Part shown: positions 47,601 through 59,318 of the stretch, piece by piece | How the letters are laid out: every line of letters begins with the position of its first letter | Numbering within the stretch: the stretch's first letter is position 1 | Assembly (NCBI GenBank): GCA_038025085.1 | Contig: CM076144.1 | Location: forward strand, 35,374,501-35,438,500 | Reading direction: 5' to 3' | DNA length: 64,000 nt | Source: Tetragonia tetragonoides | Lineage: Eukaryota > Streptophyta > Magnoliopsida > Caryophyllales > Aizoaceae | The notes under the pieces: generated by a model | What the model saw: only the letters and a program-made list of their open reading frames with translations | Told to the model about the DNA's origin: nothing | Database searches by the model: none | Position numbers and translations under genes: made by a program

Positions 47601-47839
47601 CGCTCTCTCTCTCTTGACATTTTAAGGGCCATTGGTTCAAAATCAGTGAGCCCCACGTGAGGCCCAAAGCAGTTATTTGCGCGCCAAAGTCCGTTTATCA
47701 AAGCAGGATTACTTTAAACCCATAGGTTTGTACATTTATACTCGGCCTAATGGCATGGGCTCGCATCCGACCTAAGGTCTGAGCAACAGTTTACTACCCT
47801 TTACAATAACATTTACTACCCATCCTACTTCTAAATACT

Positions 47840-48650
47840 TTTATTGTGTAACCTACAGCGCAGGGTTCCCCTTCGACTGAAAATTGAAGGACATTTATTG
47901 TCTGACCTACAGCATAGGGTCACCCTTCGACTGAAAATCGAAAGACATTTATTGTCTGACCTACAGCACAGGGTCACCCTTCGACTAAAAATCGAAGGAT
48001 TTTTATCATTTATCTTATCTCTAACGAAATACTTTTATTGTGTAACCTACAGCACAGGGTTCCCCTTCGACTGAAAATCGAAGGACGTTTATTGTCTGAC
48101 CTACAGCACAAGGTCACCCTTCGACTGAAAATCGAAGGACATTTATTGTCTGACCTACAACACAGGGTCACACTTCGACTAAAAATGGAAAGAATTTTAT
48201 CATTTATCTCATTTCTAATGAAATAATTTTATTATGTAACCTATAGCACAGGGTTCCCCTTCGACTGAAAATCGAAGGACGTTTATTATCTGACCTACAG
48301 CACAGGGTCACCCTTCGACTAAAAATCGAATGATTTTTATCATTTATCTCATTTCTAACGAAATACGTTTATTGTGTAACCTATAGCACAGGGTTCTCCT
48401 TCGACTGAAAATCAAAGGACGTTTATTGTCTGACCTACAGCACAGGGTCACCCTGTGACTAAAAATCGAAGGATTTTTATCATCTATCTTATTTCTAATG
48501 AAATATTTTTATTGTGTGACCTACAGAACATGGTCTCTTCATTCGACTAATGGTCGAAGGACATTTATTGTGTGATCACAGCACAGGGTCTCTCCGTTCG
48601 ACTAACAGTCGAAGGACATTTATTGTGTGACCTACAGTATAGGGTCAAAT
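47840..48650 (+). repeat. hairpin-bearing tandem repeat array in the 3' region of X2
   Basis: About 13 units, each with 'acctacagcacagggt' followed by an inverted repeat: stem CCTTCGA, loop CTGAAAA, stem TCGAAGG. Spacing is about 53, 54 and 86 bp in a repeating order, so there is a higher-order unit; the longer spacer contains 'tttatcatttatctcatttctaacgaa'-type sequence. Some units have a changed loop but keep the stem (for example TTCGACTAACAGTCGAA near 48600). Confidence 0.9.
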
Positions 48651-48797
48651 TCTCGGTCAAATAAACCTGGGATATTACTACTTTATCCTAAAAATGACTG
48701 TTTATCTCTAACTAATTGTCACCTCATTTAGTTTGCCTGTTTTATTGCAGGCATTGGCACAAGAATAGTTTGACCTTTGCTCTATTCAAGCTCGGCC

Positions 48798-48811
48798 AAA
48801 GTAGGGGCTTC
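48798..48811 (+). other. polypurine tract of X2
   Basis: AAAGTAGGGGCTTC lies immediately before the 3' LTR start TGTAGACACC. The mirror-image tract of X3 is 53600-53613. Confidence 0.8.
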
Positions 48812-50361
48812 TGTAGACACCAAAAATTGTGTCAATGATAAGTCCACATAAAAACCCGATGATTAAAGGATTGGATTTTGCTCGAACTTGGGTTGCGAGA
48901 ATAATTGCTCTAATGATTAGCCCAGTTCATTTGAATTAACCAGTGGAAGCCTTTTGTACAGGTGACCCAAACCAGTTGGACTCAATTCAATTGTAGTCCA
49001 AAACTAAGAGATAGGCATCATTGAACCTAAGGGCCCGAAAGGGAACCCAAACCCTTGAGTCAACCCTTGGTCAAACAAGGAAACTCAGTCAATCCCGCGT
49101 GGACCCCCTCGAAAAAGTCTCCCCCGCGTAAAAAGCACGTCAGGCGCCTATGAAGGCAGGCCGCTCCAGGTCCAAACGGTCACGCTTGAGTTCAAGCGGT
49201 GACCGCTAGGACAAGCGGCTTGACCGCTTGCCTAGCAGCTAGACCGCTTACCAAGAGGCTTGACCGCTTGTCCTGCCGGCCTAGCCATTCGGCCTAGTTG
49301 CATGGCCGCCTGGACCTTTTCTCATGGACGGCAAATTCGAGGCCCATTCGATTTCCGTGCCAAACTCTGGCAGCTCCCCCTCTTCTATATAAACAAACCT
49401 TAGGGTTCAGTTAAAAAGGTTGGTAGTTAAAAACCCCTAGGTTGGAGATTCTCTCTGAAAGGTTGGCCCCTAAAGTTAATTCTCTCATATTAAACCAGAA
49501 ATTCTGATTCTACTCCTTAGCCCTAGCACCACAAAATAAACCTTCATACTTCATCAAGAGCAGGAATTCAAGCATAACAACCCAATAAGTTCATCGATAG
49601 CATCCAGGTAATCCAACTTGAGGGTTTTCAATAAATTTTATATTGCTTGTTATTACTAACGAATTTGGTTTATGTGATATGTACATGCATGGCGCGTTTT
49701 GAGCAAAAGGACTTGTATTAAGCCTAATTAATGCATGAATGAATGTATAAATTTGCTATTTATTACTTCTTATGATTAAATTACGCTTTGTTTGAGGATT
49801 GTTGGATGAATTATTAGTTTGCCTTCTAACTCGCGGGTTTTAGCATATTTATCGTTTTCCAAGCAATAAAAGCATGTAACTTGATAAATTGTTAAAAGTT
49901 CTCACAATAATAATGTTTGTTCAACCCATTAGTTAAAACTAGGAATTTGGACAAATTGAACCCTGTTTGGAACCGTAGCATTAATAATTACATTGAATCG
50001 ATTAGTAAAGGTCGTTGTTGTCAATGAGCGAGTTGGGTGCCTAACACCTTCCTAGCTCGTACTCACGCCCCCGAACTCATTTATGAAGTCAATTTCCCCA
50101 ATAAGGATTGGGGTGCACTGCAATTCAGTTGACGTTCTTTTTAGACTATCAATTTGATTTCAAGGGTTCCAAATTTCCTTAAATTTGGTGGCGACTTCCG
50201 ACAATCTTAATCATGTCCTTAGTACGAAAGGAAAATCTTTATGTGCATTCACAGTCAAAGATTCCCGAAAACCCAAACAACCGCGGTCTCCCAGGCTACC
50301 CGTCCGGCCGCCCGGAAACCAAAAGGGTGAAAAAAGGGGGAGAAAAATCCGGTAGCCTACA
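48812..50361 (+). repeat. 3' LTR of X2 (1550 bp)
   Basis: TGTAGACACC to GGTAGCCTACA, with the 21-bp palindromic array at 49175-49300 and a TATA box (TATATAAA, 49386-49393). After it, the pol frame of element A resumes. It is 58 bp shorter than the X1 LTR. Confidence 0.92.
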
Positions 50362-51240
50362 GAACCCTTATTCAAGAAATTGAAGAAGGGGTTCAAAATC
50401 GAATGAGATGACCAATGTCAAGAAGCATTCGACAAGATTAAAGATTATCTAGCCAACCCACCTTTTCTTGCTCCTCCCAAGAAAGGCCTACCATTGATCC
50501 TCTATTTGACAGTAACCGATACAACCATGGGGGCTATGCTAGCTGAAGCCATAGAAGACAAAGAACGAACCATATATTACTTGAGAAGGAAATTCATCGA
50601 TTACAAAACCAGATATTCAAGCCTTGAAAAGACTTTCTTAGCTCTAGTCTGGGCAACAAAGAAACTCCGGCATTACATGCTCAATCACCAAATACTTGTA
50701 AGGTCATGGATGAATCCCCTCAAGTATATCTTCGAGAAACCAGTCCTAAGTGGGAGAAGTGCAAGATGGACAGTTTTGCTATCTAAATTTGATCTCAAGT
50801 TTGATCCTACAAAAACCATCAAAGGACATGCGGTTTCAGAATACTTAGCCGAGCACCCAACTCACACAGCCAAGGATCACGAGCAATACGATTTTCCCGA
50901 CGAAAATGTAGCTCTAATTGAAGAAAACTGTTGGAAAATGTACTTTGATGGGGCATCCAATGAAAGAGGCTATGACGCAGGAGTACTCTTGGTGTCTCCA
51001 GATCAGGCTCATACTCCCATCTCGGTGAAATTAGATTTTCCTGTCACAAACAATGCGCCCGAATATGAAGCATGTATTATTGGTTTACAAGAAGCCGTAG
51101 GCCTGGGCATCGGGGTACTCAAGGTTTATGGAGATTCTCTACTTATCATCAACCAAGTCTCTAAAAAGTGGAAGGTTCAAAGTGATAGCCTGACACTCTA
51201 CCAGATATTCTTAAATAAAGAACTTGACAACTTTGAGTAA
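50362..51240 (+). pseudogene. RNase H domains of element A
   Basis: It resumes pol with LFKKLKKGF and EAFDKIKDYLANPP. The first RNase H is degenerate (TTMGAMLAEAIEDKERTIYY, SSLEKTFLALVWATKKLRHY). The second RNase H is nearly intact: WKMYFDGASNERGYDAGVLL, NNAPEYEACIIGLQEAVGLG and KVYGDSLLIINQVS. FDG, EYEA and GDS keep the catalytic acids. The frame is open from 50494 to 51240. One stop (TGA near 50404) precedes it. Confidence 0.85.
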
Positions 51241-51305
51241 GCAGCATTACCAATCTACCCCGAGAGGATAACCAATTCGCGGACGCCCTGTCCAAGCTGG
51301 CATCC

Positions 51306-52042
51306 TTGATTACCATACCTGATCCTGTCAGCATGATGCCTCTCTGCATACAAAGAAGGAGTGAGCCAGCCTTCTGCAACAACCTCGACATAAGTCTAAT
51401 CCTGGCTCCGATTGAAGAAGATCCTTGGCATCAAGATGTATTCGATTACATCACCAAAGGCATATATCCTCAGGACGTGCCAATAAGAGCTCAACGGGCC
51501 ATCCGTCTCTTAGCGGCGCAATACATAGAATACAATGGGGTTCCATACAGTAAGACCCATGGAATCAACCTCAGATGTGTGAACACCGAAGAAGCCGCAG
51601 AAATCATGGACGAGGTACACAACGGGGTATGCATACCACACAAGAATGGGCGAATGCTCTCTAAAATGGTCATACGACTGGGGTACTATTGGACCACCAT
51701 GGAAAGAGACTGTCACGACTATGTCAAGAAATGCAAGAAGTGTCAGATATATGACAACCTACAGCATATGCCACCCTCAATGCAACATAACATCACATCC
51801 CCTTGGCCATTTTCCGCAAGGGGATTAGATATCATTGGTAAAATCACGCCGAAGGGCTCTGGAGGGCATGAATACAACCAAGTAGCCATAGACTATTTTA
51901 CCAAATGGGTCGAAGCACAGTCCTATGCCATCCTCACATCAAAACAAGTGTCCAAATTGATAAGGAACAACATCATCTGCCGATACGGTATTCCGCATGA
52001 AATCATCAGCAACCATGAATCCCATTTCAAAGCCGAAACAAC
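51306..52042 (+). pseudogene. integrase of element A, cut by X3
   Basis: An open frame runs from before MITIPDPVSMMPLCIQRR through the zinc-binding region (HNGVCIPHKNG, GYYWTTMERD, CKKC) and the first catalytic Asp (GLDIIGKI). The second is changed from the expected D to N (ISNHESHF, about 52007). The frame enters X3 LTR sequence at 52043 after FKAETT, so the third acid and C-terminal domain are lost. Confidence 0.88.
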
Positions 52043-53599
52043 CCGTAGGCTATCGGATTTTTCTCCCCTCTTTCTTAATATCCGGGCGGCCGGCTGGATA
52101 GCCTGGGAGAGCGTGGTGTTTGGGTTTTGTCAAAATTTGAGTGTGAATGCACATGAAGATTTTCCTTTCGTTCTAAGGACATGATTAAGATTGTCGGAAG
52201 TCGCCATCAAATTTAAGGAAATTTGGAAACCTTGGAATCAAGTCGATAGTCTAGAAAGACGTCAACTCAATTCCTGTGCACCCCAATCCCTATTGGGGAA
52301 ATTGACTTCATAAATGAGTTCGGAGGCGTGAGTACGAGCTAGGAAGGTGTTAGGCACCCAACTCGCTCGTTGACAACAACGGTCTTTACTAATCAATTCA
52401 ATGCAATTATTAATGCTACGGTTCCAAACAAGGTTCACTTTGTCCAAATTCCTAGTTTAAACTAATGGGTTGAACAAACATTATTATTGTGACCACTTTT
52501 AACAACTTATCAAATTACATGCTTTTATTGCTAGAAAACTATAAATATGCTAAAACCTGCGAGTTAGAAGGCAAACAAGTAATTCATCCACCAATTCATA
52601 AACAAAGCATAATTTAATAATAAAAAGCAATGAATAACAAAATATGCATTCATTCATCCTTTGATTAGGCTTAATACAAGCCCTTTTTGGTCAGAACGCG
52701 CCAAGCATGTACATATCACATAAACCAAATTCGTTAGTAATAACAAGCAATATAAAATTTATTGAAAACCCTCAGGTTGGATTACCTGGATGCACACAAT
52801 GAATTAATTGGGTTGTTATGATTGAATTCTTGCTCTTGATGAAGTATGAAGGTTTATTTTGTGGTGCGAGGGATAACCTAAAGAAGGAGTAGAATCAGAA
52901 TTTCTGGTTTAATGTGAGAGAATCAACTTTGGGGGCCAACCTCTTCTCTCTAATTGCCAACCAAAAGACCAACCTCTTCAAATGAACCCTAAGGTTTGTT
53001 TATGTATAAGAGGGGAGCTTCCAGGGTTTGGCACGAAATTCGAATGGGCCTCAAATTTGCCGTCCGGGAAAAAAGGTCCAGGCGGCCATGCAGCTAGGCC
53101 GCGCGGCTGAGCCGGCAGGAAAAGCGGTCAAGCCGCTTGGCAAGCGGCTTAGCAGCTAGGCAAGCGGTCAAACCGTTTGGCCTAACGGCATAGCCGCTTG
53201 TCCTAGCGACCACCGCTTGAACTCAAGCGTGGTCGCTTGGACCTGGAACGACGTGCCTGCATAGGCGCCTGACTGCTTTTCCAAACGGGGAAGGCTTTTC
53301 CGAGGGGGTCCACGCGGGATTGACTGAGTTCCCTTGTTTGACCAAGGGTTGACTCATGGGTTTGGGTTCCCTTCCGGGCCCTTAGGTTCAAAGAGGCCTA
53401 TTTCTCAGTTTTGGACTCCAATTGAATTGAGTCTAACTGGTTTGGATCACCTGTACAAAAGGCTTCCACTAGTTAATTCAAATGAATTGGGCTAATCATC
53501 AAAGCAATTATTCTCGCAAACCAAGTCCGAGCATAATCCAATCCTTTCATCATCTGGTTTTTATGGGGACTTATCTAGATACAACTTTTGGTGTCTACA
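52043..53599 (-). repeat. 3' LTR of X3 (1557 bp)
   Basis: It matches the X1 and X2 LTRs in reverse. The outer end reads CGTAGGCTATC on plus instead of TGTAGGCTACC, so the terminal T has changed to C. Palindromic units are at 53085-53235; the TATA box is altered (CTTATACATAAAC on minus). Confidence 0.9.
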
Positions 53600-53759
53600 G
53601 AAGCCCCTACTTTGGCCGAGCTCGAATAGAGCGAAGGTCAAAGTATTCCTATGCCAATACCTGCAATAAAATAGGCAAATTGAGTGAGGTGACAATCAGT
53701 TAGAGATAGAAAAATTATTTTAGAATAAAGTAATAATTTCCCCAGTTTATTTGACCGAG

Positions 53760-54085
53760 AGTTTGACTTTATGTTGTAGGTCACACAAGAAACATCCTTC
53801 AACCATTAGTCGAACGGAGAGATTCGGTGCTGTAGGTCACACAATAAACATATTTCGTTAGAAATAAGGTAAATGATAAAAATCCTTCGACTATTAGTCG
53901 AAGGGTAACCCTGTGCTGTAGGTCAGACAATAAATGTCCTTCGATTTTCAGTCAAAGGGCAACTCTGTGTTGTAGGTTCCACAATAAAATATGTCGTTAG
54001 AAATAAGATGAATGATAAAAATCCTTCGATTTTCAGTCGAAGGGGACCCCTGTGTTGTAGGTTGCACAATAAAATCTTTCGTTAG
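53760..54085 (-). repeat. hairpin-bearing tandem repeats of X3
   Basis: About six units of the X 3' repeat. One has a longer perfect stem (CCTTCGACTATTAGTCGAAG, near 53884). The number of units differs from X1 and X2. Confidence 0.82.
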
Positions 54086-54309
54086 AAATAAAATGGGTAG
54101 TAAATGTTATTGTAAAGGATAGTAACATGTTGCTCCGACCTCGGGTTGGACGCGAGCCCACGCCATAAGTCGAGTATAAATGTACAAACCTGTGGTTTTA
54201 AGTAGTCCTGCTTTCATAAATGGACTTTAGTGCGCAAATAGCTGCTATGGGCCTCACGTGGGGTCCACTGATTTTGAACCAACGGCCCTTAAAATGTCAT
54301 AAAAGAGAG

Positions 54310-54530
54310 AGTGAGTCAGGCGGTCAAACCGCTACGTCAAACAGTTAGACCGCTAGGTGGAGCGGCTAAACCGCCTGCTGGAGCGGCTATGCCGCTTAGT
54401 GGAGCGGTTGAACCACTCCTCCCAACGGTCAAGCCTTTTGGGCTAGAGGTTAAGTCGCTCGCCTTGCGGTTCAGCCGCCTGCTGGGTGGTCTAACCGTCC
54501 ACCTAGGCATTTTGACCGACTGCTAGGTAT
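54310..54530. repeat. 21-bp palindromic repeat array upstream of the PMD gene (X3)
   Basis: About ten units of 20-21 bp, such as GCGGTCAAACCGCT and AGCGGTTGAACCACT, about 280-490 bp upstream of the PMD ATG at 54800. Confidence 0.85.
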
Positions 54531-54799
54531 TCACGGTTAGAATAAGGGGAAAAGAAGGGGGAGGTCGAAATGGGTCTTCTTCCATTTTGTGCCTTCCTCA
54601 TTCTCTCTCCTACATTCTTCTTCAAGCTATCAACCTCCATCAAAGCCCCTAGCTCCAAATCTTGAGGTTTTCTTGCTCAAATTCTTAGTAGAACTTTATT
54701 TTGTTAGTTTTTCTTGTATTTTTGAGTGTTAAAACTCAAAATTGTGTGAATTTGTGAGTTTTTCTCAAATCTTCATAAACTCCAATTTGCTATTCATCC

Positions 54800-57700
54800 A
54801 TGGCTCCCAAGGATAGAGGAGGTAGGAAAAGGAAGGAGCAAGAGATTGTTGTGCGGGAGGCCCCGAATATTTTCACTCGGGTTTTCATTTCTGGTATTCC
54901 CCGTGGAGCACCGGTTAGTCCAGGATGAGTTCACTCGTAGTCATTTCCATCCTACCGATCATTGGGAGCCCCGCGATCTCGTTTTCAAGAAGAAGGAGTA
55001 TTTGGTTACCGTCGGTACCAAATGTCGGGTATGTCGTTTTTTTTCTTTTGCTCTTTTACACTTAGAAAATCATGTGTAGGCAAACATAGAATTTCTAGGT
55101 TGAGAACTGTAGTGTAGCTAATGTGGAAAACCAATTTGCATGAAATTGTTTTTCTTGCTAATTTGCAAATTTCCGCAGGGTCACTATATCATATACATTT
55201 TTTGCTTGTGAAGAATGAACTTGTGTGACATTCATCCTTAATGATGGAAAATAAATTTGTGTGAAATTTATTCTCGTCGCAATTATCATGTTTTTGTGAA
55301 AATAAACTTGAGTGAAGTTTATTTTTATTTTTATCGTAACGATGGTTTTTTGAGTATATTTGTGGAGAATAAACTTGTGTGAAATTCGTTCTCGTTAAAA
55401 GTTACTCGTGTTATATTGGTTTAGCTAGAATGATAAATTTTACGAGCTGTAAAAATTTAGGACTAAACCGAAGACTGCTAGTTGTTACTAGGATCACCGA
55501 GCTAATTGTCTTGCAATTATTGTGTTGTGTAGGACGTAGATTCTACCATGCGAGGTTATGGTAGCCTTTCCGGGATCGAGAAAGCCCGTAGGTATGTGAC
55601 TCCCGCGGTTAACGCTATTGTGGAGCGTTGTGGCTTTGGGAACCTTTTAGCGTCCATCACTTTTGCTGAGCGCTCTGGCCGTTTGCTCGTTAGACGTCTT
55701 GCAGAGCGGTACCAGGATACTACCAGTACTTTTCATTTTCCTATTGGTGAGATTATGATCACCCCTTTTGAGTTCGGTCTCATTTTTGGGCTCCCTTGCA
55801 CCGGTATCCCCCTCACTTACGGAGAGGTGAGTAGGGATGACATGGTGGAGATGTTTGGCCTTTTTGGGGCCAACTGGGATGGTATGAAGTATGGGCGGAC
55901 TATGGTCCAGTTCCTGACCACCCCGAGGAAGCTGAAGAAGGTCACAACGGAGCAGCACGCCCACCTTTTTTTGGCCTATGTTCTATCTTGTTCCGTCGTT
56001 GCGGATAAAGCTAGTAGCTATCATGTTTACTATTTCCCGTGCTTGCCGGATTTTGACAGAGTTGCGGAGTACAATTGGGGTCTTCCCACATACTCCTGTC
56101 TTCTACGGTGCTTAAGGCAGTCCAGCCGCCTTAGTGAAGAGGAGGGCGCGTCTCGCGTCACCTTGGTCGGTTACTGGAAGGTTATGGAGGTAATTTCCTT
56201 TTTCCCTTTTTATACTTCGTGCTTTTGGCTTTTTACTCATAAGTTCTGCCTAATCCATGTGCTTTGCATGTCTTAGATTTGGTTTTACGAGCATGTTCCT
56301 GACCTTGCCCCTCTTCTCGAGACAGGGGATTTGTTCTTTCCAGCGATGCAGGCCTGGAGAGGACGGACATCTTACCCATTTACTACGCTGCACGCCCTTA
56401 GGGAGGCGCTATATCCCTTGACTGCTCAGGATGTAAGTGATTATCTTTTGTGCTTTTGTCGTACTTTTCATCCTTTTGTGTGCTCATTCTTTACTTTTGT
56501 AGGTCGACTGGTTCCCCTAGGTGAATTACCTCCCGGGTCTCTTGGACCGATTCTTGGGTGCTCGGGAGTACGACCAGAGGAGAATCCTCATTGAGGGTCC
56601 TTTTGGTTTCCAGTGGTTTTTGGGAGAGAGGCTGATTAGGCAGACTTTCTCCGACCTTCCGGCTCCGAGGATTCCTTCGGACCCTCCGGATTCTATGCTT
56701 TATGTTTGTCACCTTACCGTGTAGCAGGTGAGGATGGCCACCGTTGGGGAGAATGCCTTGGAGTATTTTCTTCCAGCTGATCCTACGGTGGATCTCATGG
56801 TGGCATATACTGATTTTGTTGAGGCTCGGTTGTGCCCCAACTTCTCTACCGACCCGGTAAGTAATGTACTTTTGTTTCTTAATTTCGTTTGGAAATTTAG
56901 AAATGTGTCTGATATTTTAAAGTTTTGCAGAGTGCTGCGAGTTCCTCGTCGTCCCATGTGACTGCTTTTTCTCCGCGCCCTACTTCTCCTACCATGTCGG
57001 TGAGTTATACAGGAGCGGACGGGTCTCCTCAGGTTATACGGATTCCTGAGTTTCGTGGTCCCGATGAGGAGGTTGAGGGATTGCCTGTACCAACTGGTTG
57101 TAGGGGGGTAAGAGAAAATCCTTTGCAATTCGCAAAATTTCCTTTGTGTTTATACTGACTCTTTTCATTATGTGCACAGTTGGATGCTGATGAGACGCAG
57201 AAGATCTATAGGGGCATGCACGCCTTTAAGAACTGGATTTCCAGGCTCGCGTCTCGGAGTGTATGCACGAGTCGTCGGTCCGACGTTTGAGAGGTATGTT
57301 CATTTCAAGTAATAGTGCTTGATTTGAATTTCTTTTTTAGTTTTCTGACCTTGAGCTTATTTCGCAGTCTGTTCCTGTGGTAAGGCCTTCTAGGCCTCCA
57401 GTTATTCGTGCTCTGGAGTCGACGTCTACACCGCAGAATCCTCCTCCCAGGCAGGAGGGTACGGAGATGCGTCATGGGGCGCCTCGAGCTCGAGTGGAGA
57501 CGGGGAACCTGCCCCAGGTGCCTTATCTTCCGCAGTTGCATGCACCGCCTCCCTATATGGGGTATCCGGGTTATCCCATGCCTATGTATCCTCTAGTCCC
57601 TCCAAGGGGTTCCTGGAGCCAGGAGAGCACCGGGTATGGTGGTTATCCCAACATGTCGGAGCCACCACGTCATTCACTGGATCCCGCTTACTTGACGGGT

Positions 57701-57826
57701 TCATTATTTGCTTTGGACCCCAGAGCTTGGGCGATGTCTCAGCCCGGTCCTTCAGGTGCTCCATCATCAAGTGGACCCTGAGAGTCATCTCAGGCAGGTC
57801 CGAGTACTGGCGAAGATGGCCAATGA
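54800..57826 (+). pseudogene. multi-exon PMD gene carried antisense by X3
   Basis: Exons: 1 from 54800 to about 55029 (MAPKDRGGRKRKEQEIVV; about 10 bases lost near 54902 shift its frame); 2 at 55534-56189 (RYQDTTSTFHFPIGEIM, GLPCTGIPLTYGEVSRDDMV; open, but a few codons shorter, GRTMVQF for GRTDVMIQF); 3 at 56277-56432; 4 at 56503-56856 (two TAG stops, at a Trp and a Glu codon of X2); 5 at 56931-57107; 6 at 57180-57293 (TGA from CGA); 7 at 57369-57826 (proline-rich; early TGA at 57780). Intron ends are visible: GTATGT..GTAG, GTAATT..TTAG, GTAAGT..GTAG, GTAAGT..GCAG, GTAAGA..ACAG and GTATGT..GCAG. Confidence 0.82.
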
Positions 57827-58309
57827 TATATGTTGTAGTGCATTTCAAACTTTCGGGCTTGTATTAGACCTGCTGTAAATAATGCGTTTTATTTACGCAC
57901 AAAAATATCATGCAAATCCCCATGTATGAATTTAATCATCTAATTTCCGAATGGGAAATCACAAAACAGAACATCCGAGAATTTCGCACATTTGGGGTAC
58001 CCTTTCCCCTAAAAAATAAAAATAAAGTAAAGAAAAAGAAAATAGGAAAAGATAACTAAAAGGGGAAAATATTAAAGAATCAGAAAATTAAAGGAATAAA
58101 GGGTGGAACTTGATAATCAAAATAAAAGAAGGAAAGGAAATAAAAAGGGAATAAATAGAAAAGTGGCAAGAGCCAAAATTAAGGTAAGAAAAATCTAAGG
58201 AAAGGCTTCCAAAAATCGGTCAAAGTGGGAAATAGGAAGGTAGAGCTCGGTCAAAGGAGAGGTCGTGTGGACCAAAGTTGTCTCGCGAAGTTGTTGGACA
58301 GGCGCCTAT
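57827..58309. other. spacer between the antisense genes (X3)
   Basis: Purine-rich on plus, the reverse of the X1 spacer. No gene seen. Confidence 0.5.
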
Positions 58310-58470
58310 ACAGGGTGACCTCTAGAGCTCTTAGAGGCTGTGCTAGAGCTCCAGCGGTTGCCGCTTGGGTAAACGGCTATGCCGCTTGTCCTAGTGGTTA
58401 TGCCGCTGGCTGGAGGGGCTCACCTGCTCGTCCTAACGGCTAAGCTGTCCAGACTAGCTTAGAGGCCGCC
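58310..58470. repeat. 21-bp palindromic repeat array upstream of the DUF7745-like gene (X3)
   Basis: Degraded units such as GCGGTTGCCGCTTGG and AACGGCTATGCCGCTTGTCC, ending about 65 bp upstream of the TATA box. Confidence 0.7.
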
Positions 58471-58532
58471 TGGCCTTTTCTTCGTCGGTTGTCAAAATTT
58501 CCTTAATTTTTCGACGAGAATCCAACCGTGAC

Positions 58533-58542
58533 CTATATATAG
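58533..58542 (+). promoter_or_regulatory. TATA box of the DUF7745-like gene (X3)
   Basis: CTATATATAG lies about 75 bp upstream of the ATG at 58615, as in X1. Confidence 0.65.
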
Positions 58543-58614
58543 TCGGGTTTCCTTCTCTTCTCTTCTTACCACTTACTTTGAGCCCCTAGAGAGAGAAAAT
58601 CCTTAATCTTAACA

Positions 58615-58700
58615 ATGGTGAATTTTGATGATGTCTTTGATGCTTGGCTGGCCTCCATGACCGTAAAGGAGAGGTTAGAGCTTACCCCCTTCCATCTTAA
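58615..58700 (+). pseudogene. DUF7745-like gene start of X3, cut by the copia element
   Basis: The first codons (MVNFDDVFDAWLASMTVKER, then LELTPFHL) match X1 (34772 downwards). The copia LTR begins at 58701, directly inside this exon, with cttaa as the 5-bp flank. Confidence 0.75.
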
Positions 58701-59303
58701 TGAAGGAATTTCTAACCACTAACATGATCATACATGCATGATAGAAATTCGATTAACCCAGAAAACATGTGATTACTGTAATTAAATATCAAATCGAAAT
58801 CCTACCTCACTCCTTGGTCGCTGGTTGGATGGACAGTGGTTGGGTATGGATGAACACGTCAGATGTCGTGCCTCAACTGGTATCCACACACAGGCTCGAA
58901 TCCACACGTCAGTATGCTAGTACAATGATCCCGTTCACAACCTCCGTTCTCTCCTTACTCTAATGACACACAGTTAGGGTTTCGTGAAAACTGATTATCA
59001 CGTGTGACCCTAACTGATCAGAAGTCACGATATATATAGGGAGGCAGGAGGGCTGATTAGGTTAAGTGTGTAATGGGCCTAATCCGAATTAGACCCTTCT
59101 AATAAAATGAGCCTGTTAAGTGTGCGACCCTGCTGGTTTACTTAATGTGGCAGTAAGTCCAAAACTCTTTTCGGGCCCACAAACCGTAATTGGTTTCTAG
59201 CAAAACATTATGATTACCCATATTGATTAAAGATCGGTTTCAATAGTCCAACCAATAATGCGATTATTAATTCTTATGATTAGTTCATAGGGCAGATCCA
59301 ACA
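58701..59303 (-). repeat. 3' LTR of the copia element (603 bp)
   Basis: TG..CA ends: on plus TGAAGGAATTTC to GGCAGATCCAACA. The minus strand starts TGTTGGATCTGCC directly after the polypurine tract. Confidence 0.85.
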
Positions 59304-59318
59304 ATCTCCCACTTGCAC
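59304..59318 (-). other. polypurine tract of the copia element
   Basis: The minus strand reads AGTGCAAGTGGGAGAT next to the LTR start. Confidence 0.85.

Larger units (their letters stand above)
43535..50361 (+). mobile_element. X2: 5'-truncated X element inside pol of element A
   Basis: It starts within the 21-bp repeats upstream of the DUF7745-like gene and continues with the spacer, the antisense PMD gene, the PMD upstream array, the 3' hairpin repeats, the polypurine tract (48798-48811, AAAGTAGGGGCTTC) and a full 3' LTR. The 5' LTR, gag, pol and DUF7745-like gene are missing, along with about 25 codons of the target pol. One deletion across the left junction explains both losses. Confidence 0.8.
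39589..52042 (+). mobile_element. A: Y-like Tat element on plus, interrupted by X2
   Basis: Only about 50 bp of 5' LTR remain (ending CGGGTCCTTACA), followed by primer site, leader, gag, G-patch segment and RT up to about 43534. X2 then interrupts it; pol resumes at 50362 with RNase H, second RNase H and integrase, until X3 begins at 52043. About 25 codons of pol are missing at the X2 site (compare X1 at 30440-30515). The protease region is also deleted. LTR end and gag knuckle show that it belongs with Y1 and Y2. Confidence 0.8.
52043..58700 (-). mobile_element. X3: 3' part of an X element, inverted
   Basis: Read on minus, the 3' LTR is 53599-52043. On plus, going up, come the polypurine tract (53600-53613), hairpin repeats, the palindromic array, the PMD gene (plus), the spacer, the second array and the first codons of the DUF7745-like gene. 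A copia LTR interrupts it at 58701. It inserted in the integrase of element A (flank caacc at 52038-52042). Confidence 0.85.

Noticed and set aside
47840..48650. Regular repeats with spacers, CRISPR-like
   Set aside because: The spacers are repeats themselves, the unit varies, and this is plant nuclear DNA inside an LTR element. It is a tandem array.
51306..52184. 292-codon integrase frame continuing to 52184
   Set aside because: From 52043 onward the frame reads X3 LTR sequence; the fusion is produced by the insertion.
55548..56276. Treating the PMD exon 2 frame as a single-exon host gene
   Set aside because: Splice sites on both sides, matching exons up- and downstream, and flanking X-element sequence show it is one exon of an element-borne gene.
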